From NCBI GenBank assembly GCA_016744995.1, contig JADGDG010000007.1:1-64000 (forward strand): a stretch of 64,000 nt of DNA. The letters run 5' to 3'. A model generated the notes under the pieces. That model did no database searches. It was not told the origin of the DNA and worked only from the letters and a program-made list of their open reading frames with translations. The position numbers were made by a program, and so were the translations under genes. This document shows, in pieces, positions 58,990 through 64,000 of the stretch. Origin of the DNA: Gammaproteobacteria bacterium. Its GTDB lineage: Bacteria > Pseudomonadota > Gammaproteobacteria > GRL18. Position 1 is the stretch's first letter, and each line of letters begins with the position of its first letter.

Positions 58990-59019
58990 TTGTCACTGTG
59001 AAGATTTTCACAGTGACAA
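58990..59019. repeat. Palindrome A (13-bp arms)
   Basis: TTGTCACTGTGAA and its exact reverse complement flank a 4-base loop. It lies 58 bp upstream of the SIR2-like start. A close relative is at 60513. Confidence 0.85.
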
Positions 59020-59132
59020 TGGATTGAGGGTATGTTAGATGAAATTTGGTCAATATCAGAGTGAATCCAGCTGTTTAGTTTAGAATGTCATCACCGGGCT
59101 TAATCGTCTTAAACGAAGTTGATTGACTCCCC

Positions 59133-59340
59133 TTATCCGTAACCGCCAATTAATCCCACATTGACCTGATGATCCACCGACGGTAAACAGCGAATTTTTT
59201 CAGAAAAATTCCATGGTAGAAGTTGAACAATTTCATCAGGCTCAACATGTCGTCCGAGCTTTGGTAATTCAGTCAGAATAGATCTGAGATAAGCATGAGG
59301 CTCCAGACTGTTAGCTTTTAGAAATTTCTTGTATAGTTTC
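59133..59340 (-). mobile_element. IS66-family transposase remnant (C-terminus)
   Basis: The translated segment KANSLEPHAYLRSILTELPK, then VEPDEIVQLLPWN, is the end of IS66 transposases. Homology begins near 59325, inside the overlap with the coiled-coil ORF at 59311, so the junction marks a rearrangement. The catalytic part is missing. Confidence 0.85.
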
Positions 59341-59811
59341 GTTAATACAAACTGCAATATCAGTAGTTTTATTACTATCAATATTTATTGTTTCGATTAG
59401 TAATGATAACTTTTCTTCAATTATTTTTAATTGAGGCATAATTTTATTATCATAAGATAATAAAGATTGGTTAAGTAACTTAAATTTTTCCAGCTTTCTA
59501 ACCTCTATCTCAATTTCCTCAATATATTTACTATTTTTCACATCTGAAGCACAAGAAGAACTTGTTGAACGTCCAATTATGTCAAGTATTGGTAAAAGAT
59601 GAAAGTCTAAGAGTTTTTGTTTAGATACTTTAAAATCTGGAAATAATAATTTAAGCTTTTCTAATTCAATTTGATTTTCCACCTTAAACTTTTCTAACTT
59701 TAATTCACTTTCAACTCTAAATTTTTCATTTTTTCTTCTTTCACTATAAGTTAGTAAGATAGCATAACTAAAAACTAAAAATATTCCCAACTTTATAAAA
59801 TCTATTTCCAT
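59311..59811 (-). CDS. Membrane-anchored coiled-coil protein, possibly truncated
   Basis: 166 residues. One N-terminal membrane helix (about 5-22, IKLGIFLVFSYAILLTY) precedes a long charged coiled coil (KNEKFRVESELKLEKFKVEN and onward). The stop codon lies within a few bases of the IS66 remnant, so the 3' end may have been lost. I do not recognise the family. Confidence 0.5.
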   Translation of the reverse strand: MEIDFIKLGIFLVFSYAILLTYSERRKNEKFRVESELKLEKFKVENQIELEKLKLLFPDFKVSKQKLLDFHLLPILDIIGRSTSSSCASDVKNSKYIEEIEIEVRKLEKFKLLNQSLLSYDNKIMPQLKIIEEKLSLLIETINIDSNKTTDIAVCINETIQEISKS

Positions 59812-59965
59812 TGACTCATTCTCCAGTCCTTATCAAACGCTTCTACTCTCTCAATATACCCTTTCAAACATAACGAGGGTGTAGAATAATTTGGTTCTGC
59901 CATTTCTCACCCCACTTTTACAAAAATTAACATAACGTTATATTTGACTTACAATTATCAGTGCA

Positions 59966-60335
59966 CTATATATAGACTATAAATCCATTCTTACTTACGT
60001 CACAAATAAGTGTATTTTTTATAATTTTAATAAAAAACCACTTCTTATATCTAACCATTGAGTTTAGGATAACAATCATCTTTCTGACACAAACTATAAT
60101 TGCTATTTTCTTTGGCTTTCCAACCGATACAAGTCGTTGATAAGTTAATTTAAAAATAGGCTTACACTGTATTCCTGATAGCATTGCAATATACATTACT
60201 ATCCGAATTTTACTTCGCCCACCATGTATTTTCCGTTGCCCTTTATAGATGCCGCTTTCTTTGTTAATCGGAGCAACACCCATTATAGCAACTGCTTGTT
60301 TATTGCTTAAACATCCTAACTCAGATTTTCATTTC
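59966..60335 (-). mobile_element. IS110-family transposase remnant (C-terminus)
   Basis: The reading frame gives LSNKQAVAIMGVAPINKESG, then YKGQRKIHGGRSKIRIVMYI and LVSVGKPKKIAIIVCVRKMI, which is the conserved C-terminal transposase_20 region of IS110 elements. The N-terminal DEDD domain is absent and the frame is stopped by TGA near 60338. The 3' tail after MVRYKKW is unlike the family. Confidence 0.88.
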
Positions 60336-60952
60336 TGAATAACATGTATCTTTTCAAAAAAGCACTGGATAACCTCTATATAAATACACCACTTATTATT
60401 AACATACCTATATGATATTTCTAAAAAAGGTTTATTTTTGTTAATTAATTGTGACCGTTTTTTTAACTTCTGTAATTTATCGATTTCTTACCAAATGCTA
60501 CAAAAAATACAATCACTTGTCATTGTGAAAATTTTCACAATGACAAGTGAAAAAAAATCTGTTACGAGTTGAGATTTTATTATTGAGAAGATAGGATGAA
60601 CATTCAAAGCATGTCCAATAATTTGTGTATTCCTACGATGTGGGCTAACAGACTGTTTTTTTTACTCCCAGCTTGTCAAATAGTGTTGAACTAAGGTAAG
60701 AAAAAATAGGTATCCATCTATTGATGGTAAAACTAAATCATTTGATGCCCACAACTAACTATTGACCCGTGCTTTACCAATAATTACTGATGATGAAAAA
60801 ATGATTTAACCCCAATAGCACGTCGATAACTAAATAAGCATTATCAATGCCTCATTGAAACTCAAAACAGTGCCATTGAATAAAAAAACAGATTGGGCAC
60901 AGTAAAACCTCAAGTGATGGTGGTTTTAATTGTTGTTGAATACAAATACAAT
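60336..60952. other. Gene-free region between IS110 remnant and luxR-like gene
   Basis: About 617 AT-rich bases with no credible ORF. It contains palindrome B (60513-60550) and, next to the LuxR-type gene stop, a weak AAAACC...GGTTTT stem (about 60911-60934) that might act as a terminator. The rest shows nothing I can support. Confidence 0.5.
60513..60550. repeat. Palindrome B (perfect, 19-bp arms)
   Basis: TCACTTGTCATTGTGAAAA is followed directly by its exact reverse complement. The core TTGTCAYTGTGAA is shared with palindrome A at 58990. The two lie 1.5 kb apart and bracket both IS remnants and the coiled-coil ORF. Confidence 0.9.
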
Positions 60953-61735
60953 TTAAAAGTTCTCTAGAATATTGAATAAGCCAATGATATACATAAGCTT
61001 ATCCTTGGATATTCCACCAAATTTTTTCCGGAGCTCATGGAGTACATTTTTCGCATAATTATAGGTAACAATATCGGTAGTAAACGAAATATTTTTAAGA
61101 GATTGCCCTGTAGCCAAATAACGAAGAATATAAATTTCTTTTGGGTTAAGCGTCGTGAGTAAAGGCAAGACAAAAATACGTGCAGGTCTTGAGGTGGATT
61201 GGTTTTGAGTAGAATCATGAAAAAACCTTGTACACAGCCGTAATGTTTCAAGTTTTTCATCCTTCAGCTTTTGAAAATCTGTATTGCTGACAGTACTGAT
61301 GATACTTGCCCCTGCTATTCCTACCTCCTTAGACATAGTTGGTATGGAAATGGCATTTTTTATTCCATGCTCATGATCTGCTGTAGTAATAACATTTTTT
61401 TCTTCCTGACTCAGCTCATCAGAGCGCCCACACATTTGCCAATCCATTGGCCTTAGTTGTTTAGACTTTATTCGTCTTACTGTAAAGTCATTTTTGTCAA
61501 ATCGATCATCTGTGTATTGCTCGATAAAACTTCTTGGGAATAGCTCTGAGGACATAAAAGCAGGAGCTTGCTGGTAATCGTCTTTTAAATAAAACTCAGG
61601 CATGAAAGTATAAGAAACACCCTCAAAGCCAAGTGTTTGAACGTATTTTTCGAATATTTTGAAGCGTTCATCTAATGCATCAGTAGAATAAATATCATAA
61701 AAAAAATCCCCTAACAATTGTTTATCTACTGTCAA
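60953..61735 (-). CDS. LuxR-family regulator with autoinducer-binding domain
   Basis: 260 residues. The N-terminal domain (about 20-165) fits the LuxR autoinducer-binding fold: FIEQYTDDRFDKNDFTVRRI with Tyr74 and Asp83, MDW at 97-99 and HGIKNAISIPT around Gly124. The usual Asp-Pro pair reads Asp-Phe. The helix-turn-helix (about 194-258) is LTTLNPKEIYILRYLATGQS with the rest of the GerE pattern. The start is TTG, with AGG about nine bases upstream. It lies 175 bp after the synthase-methyltransferase gene on the same strand, suggesting a cognate signal receptor. Confidence 0.88.
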   Translation of the reverse strand: MTVDKQLLGDFFYDIYSTDALDERFKIFEKYVQTLGFEGVSYTFMPEFYLKDDYQQAPAFMSSELFPRSFIEQYTDDRFDKNDFTVRRIKSKQLRPMDWQMCGRSDELSQEEKNVITTADHEHGIKNAISIPTMSKEVGIAGASIISTVSNTDFQKLKDEKLETLRLCTRFFHDSTQNQSTSRPARIFVLPLLTTLNPKEIYILRYLATGQSLKNISFTTDIVTYNYAKNVLHELRKKFGGISKDKLMYIIGLFNILENF

Positions 61736-61910
61736 TTGAAAATACCTACCACACCATGCAAATAGAAGGTGATAGCTTTCTACTTGCAGCCCTGAATTAA
61801 TTTTTAATTCTTAGTGTAGCAGATTTTTAGAGTTTTTTTGATAAAAAAGGCACAAAGCATTCAATATTCTACGACTCCTTAAAAGTTGAAGAAACAAATA
61901 TGAGGATTTA

Positions 61911-63188
61911 TTAAGGCTTTCTGCTGACAACATAGTTAAGACCACCTTCATAATATTTCTGATGGCAAGTAATTATTTCAAACCCAACAGATTGAAGCTG
62001 CCTAAGAAGTTGATCCATTGGCATAAATTCTGCTTGTGGGTTATTAGCCAACTCCAAATTATATTTTTTGAATAACTCATAATCTTGGTGCCACATCATT
62101 TCTTTTTCAACCATTTTCTGAATTTTTACCTGATCAAGATGTTCATTTGGGTTTGCTAAAACAAAATTCGCACCTGGTTTCAAAATATTAAATATATGTC
62201 GAAGGGTCTCAATTGGATTTGAGAAAGCATAATAACTAAGCAGTGACACTGCTGAAGTATACTGTCCTTCGACTTCATCTACTTTTTTATGTAAAACTTT
62301 AAATGATGGAATTGAAAGCTTATCCATTGTAAATTCAGCAATTTCAAACATATCTTGTGCATATTCTACCCCTATATATTGTGAGATTTTTTTATTATCT
62401 GCAAGTAAGGGTGCCAGGCGAGCAGGACCACAGCCCAGGTCAATAACAGAACCTTGTAAATATTGAGTAGTTTCTTGATAAACCTTACGTTGATAATCCG
62501 TATAAATACTAGCAAACATCTGACTATAGCTATTCCAGGTCGAAATTAGGTATGGAGCTTCTTTTTGACTTCTTTTATCTAACCCAACCCACTTAAAGAA
62601 TCTATTTGATGTTTTATTCAGTTTCCATTCTACGCAAGCAAAGTTTAAACCACTGCCATTCATATTTTCAATATTATTAACAAGCACCTTTGCTCTAAGG
62701 CGATTTCGATAAAAATTTAAATGAGTTTTGTTGATAACTACAATTACAGAGTTAATGTTGTTTTCAACAGATAATGCAAAAAAGGATTCATAATATAAAG
62801 AGATAGCACCTTTTGCTTCATCAGAAATTGCCAGTCTACCGGCCTCAACCATTTTAATCCCTTTTTTTCGATATTTATTTAAAATATCATTAGCATAATC
62901 ATCTGCAGGAAATCCAATCGGATTATCAAAAATTAATCTTGCTGTACTGGTAATGATGCGGTCATCATTCTCTGTATACATTATGATTGAGAAGGCATCA
63001 TGAGGATCATTATGGTAATTGCTTAGCGCTGGATAGTCCTTGCTAAAAATTTCTTCCCTAAACTTCTCTACACGTTCTATATCTCTTTGAGTTTTTGCAA
63101 CCTTAAGGCCTTTTGGGAGTCTTGAAATTTTAGTACGATTCAATAGTTCTAATATTTCATTGCTTGCAGGTTTCATATTTTGATCCAT
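61911..63188 (-). CDS. Acyltransferase (autoinducer-synthase/FeeM-like) fused to SAM methyltransferase
   Basis: 425 residues, two domains. Residues 25-190 have the GNAT-like fold of LuxI/FeeM N-acyl synthases: VEKFREEIF at 40-48, ITSTARLIFDN at 79-89 and MVEAGRLAI at 113-121, placing Arg84, Glu115 and Arg118 where the family has conserved residues. Residues 240-425 are a class I methyltransferase with motif I SVIDLGCGPARLAPLL (247-262), an acidic residue after beta-2 (VEYA, Glu275) and ILKPGANFVLANP. Such an enzyme could acylate an amino compound and methylate it. The adjoining LuxR gene supports signalling. The exact acyl and amine substrates are unknown. Confidence 0.82.
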   Translation of the reverse strand: MDQNMKPASNEILELLNRTKISRLPKGLKVAKTQRDIERVEKFREEIFSKDYPALSNYHNDPHDAFSIIMYTENDDRIITSTARLIFDNPIGFPADDYANDILNKYRKKGIKMVEAGRLAISDEAKGAISLYYESFFALSVENNINSVIVVINKTHLNFYRNRLRAKVLVNNIENMNGSGLNFACVEWKLNKTSNRFFKWVGLDKRSQKEAPYLISTWNSYSQMFASIYTDYQRKVYQETTQYLQGSVIDLGCGPARLAPLLADNKKISQYIGVEYAQDMFEIAEFTMDKLSIPSFKVLHKKVDEVEGQYTSAVSLLSYYAFSNPIETLRHIFNILKPGANFVLANPNEHLDQVKIQKMVEKEMMWHQDYELFKKYNLELANNPQAEFMPMDQLLRQLQSVGFEIITCHQKYYEGGLNYVVSRKP

Positions 63189-63318
63189 ATTGATTAAGAA
63201 GTAATGATCGAATTAAAATAAAATTGTTCCTTTTAATTATTCCATTTAGGTTCTGTTGAATAAGAAACTGAAGCAGTATTTGGTATTTCTGATACATTTT
63301 CATTGTAAACCATCAACA

Positions 63319-63344
63319 GGCCTCCATAGATAACAATGGAGGCC
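63319..63344. promoter_or_regulatory. 26-bp inverted repeat upstream of the synthase-methyltransferase gene
   Basis: GGCCTCCAT and ATGGAGGCC (9-bp perfect arms, 8-base centre) lie 131-156 bp before the start codon. No T tract follows on either strand, so it is not a typical terminator. It is a candidate operator for the LuxR protein. Confidence 0.45.
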
Positions 63345-63441
63345 AAAACATTTTGGACATTATGTGCGAAGGTTTATTTTGGATTAGAGCAAGATGTTAC
63401 AACACCTCACTTAAGGACGACTTAAGCAAGTTAAGAGATTT

Positions 63442-64000
63442 TCAGATTTTATATTGAGTATTTAAGGATCTAAAGTTAAAAATAGTCTCATCAAAGAGGT
63501 GTATCAAACTATAGCGAATAAATAAATTTAATACGGATAAGTTTTTATTATACTTTTTACAATGAGAATTATTCTCATTTATAGAAATGAATTTTATTAA
63601 AATATTCGCTAATACCTCTGAACAGGGTATTAAAAAAATTGAGCGGTTTGACACCTTTCTGGCAATCAGGCAAACACATGGATAAATTTTATCATCCATT
63701 ATCAGATGGATTTTTACATATTCAACTCTGTCATACTGATTGATAATGCACTCAATGTACTTTGACGGTGATCTGTCAAATAGTATTGTATGTATACTAT
63801 ATCTCTGAAGCACTTCTCGCCACTTTTGCCACTGTTTCTCTGCCAACAAGAATAAGGATGAATTACTTATAATGAATAAAGCGTGATGACTCAATTGAAT
63901 AAACTGTTCCGGCTCATCAAGAATAATGATTAGCAATGTTACTTGAGCATCAACAGATTGTTTGCTTATAAGAGAAACAACAAAATCAGGGTATGTTTCT
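63442..64000 (-). CDS. Hypothetical protein, truncated by the window edge
   Basis: The frame is open from the stop at 63442 to the right edge, giving at least 185 residues. A TTG at 63936 is a possible internal start but the frame continues upstream as YPDFVVSLISKQSVDAQVTL. Alternating beta/alpha segments (LLIIILDEPEQFIQ, HHALFIISNSSLFLLAEKQW, VEYVKIHLIMDDKIYP) give a Rossmann-like impression without a motif I can name. It is upstream of the synthase-methyltransferase gene on the same strand. Confidence 0.6.
   Translation of the reverse strand, partial: ETYPDFVVSLISKQSVDAQVTLLIIILDEPEQFIQLSHHALFIISNSSLFLLAEKQWQKWREVLQRYSIHTILFDRSPSKYIECIINQYDRVEYVKIHLIMDDKIYPCVCLIARKVSNRSIFLIPCSEVLANILIKFISINENNSHCKKYNKNLSVLNLFIRYSLIHLFDETIFNFRSLNTQYKI

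Noticed and set aside
58990..60550. An intact insertion sequence or composite transposon between the palindromes
   Set aside because: Both transposase pieces are only C-terminal fragments from different families, and no matching terminal repeats or target duplications are visible.
60513..60550. Rho-independent terminator for the luxR-like gene
   Set aside because: It is 400 bp downstream of the stop and has no T tract directly after the stem on either strand.

Overview
The window is AT-rich DNA from a gammaproteobacterium with ordinary housekeeping genes (mutS, cysS, glnS, mrcB, lpxH, hemF, purT, glgC, tsaB, ygiQ). Two features suggest a sulfur oxidiser: a secreted Gly/Tyr/Gln-rich protein resembling sulfur globule proteins (19195-19590), and a cluster containing a sulfatase and a YeeE/YedE sulfur transporter (37-12797). 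I cannot name a genus. Nothing in the window indicates a plasmid or an intact prophage.

Region 1 (1-14.4 kb) is an accessory cluster, all on the minus strand up to 12.8 kb. It encodes a periplasmic sulfatase, a DUF3313-like lipoprotein, a FadL-type outer-membrane channel, a glycine-zipper protein, a DUF3302/HlyD pair, two tandem DUF1254/DUF1214 proteins, a coiled-coil membrane protein, a YeeE/YedE transporter and a small membrane protein. A MarR and an AraC regulator follow on the plus strand. An almost identical site (core GTTATCAAAAAACCGCAA) lies upstream of three transcription units: the sulfatase, DUF3302-HlyD and YeeE. One copy sits in a ~195-bp duplicated block that also carries a frameshifted fragment of the small membrane protein gene, as if a promoter segment had been copied to bring another operon under the same control. 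I read the cluster as uptake and desulfation of a hydrophobic sulfate ester, or a related sulfur/lipid function. That reading is inference.

Region 2 (14.5-30.7 kb) holds ygiQ; a hemF-flavin reductase-membrane protein operon; the sulfur-globule-like gene with upstream 15-bp repeats and stacked 3' hairpins; a DUF523-adaptor-RND pump-HIT operon; divergent purT; glgC; and a chemoreceptor paired with a secreted eight-repeat protein. Region 3 (31-56.3 kb) is mainly housekeeping, with a decayed VTT/DedA-like gene, a ~142-bp palindromic element against the nitroreductase gene, a tRNA-Asn with a clear promoter and terminator, and a 32-codon membrane peptide.

Region 4 (56.4-64 kb) is accessory and partly degraded. 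It contains an unknown gene, a metallophosphoesterase with altered catalytic motifs, a SIR2-like gene broken by a frameshift, IS66 and IS110 remnants, and two related near-perfect palindromes. At the right edge is the most interesting unit: a LuxR-type regulator beside a protein that fuses an autoinducer-synthase/FeeM-like acyltransferase domain to an SAM methyltransferase. An inverted repeat lies upstream of it. This looks like a non-canonical signalling system and is the best candidate for undescribed biology here.
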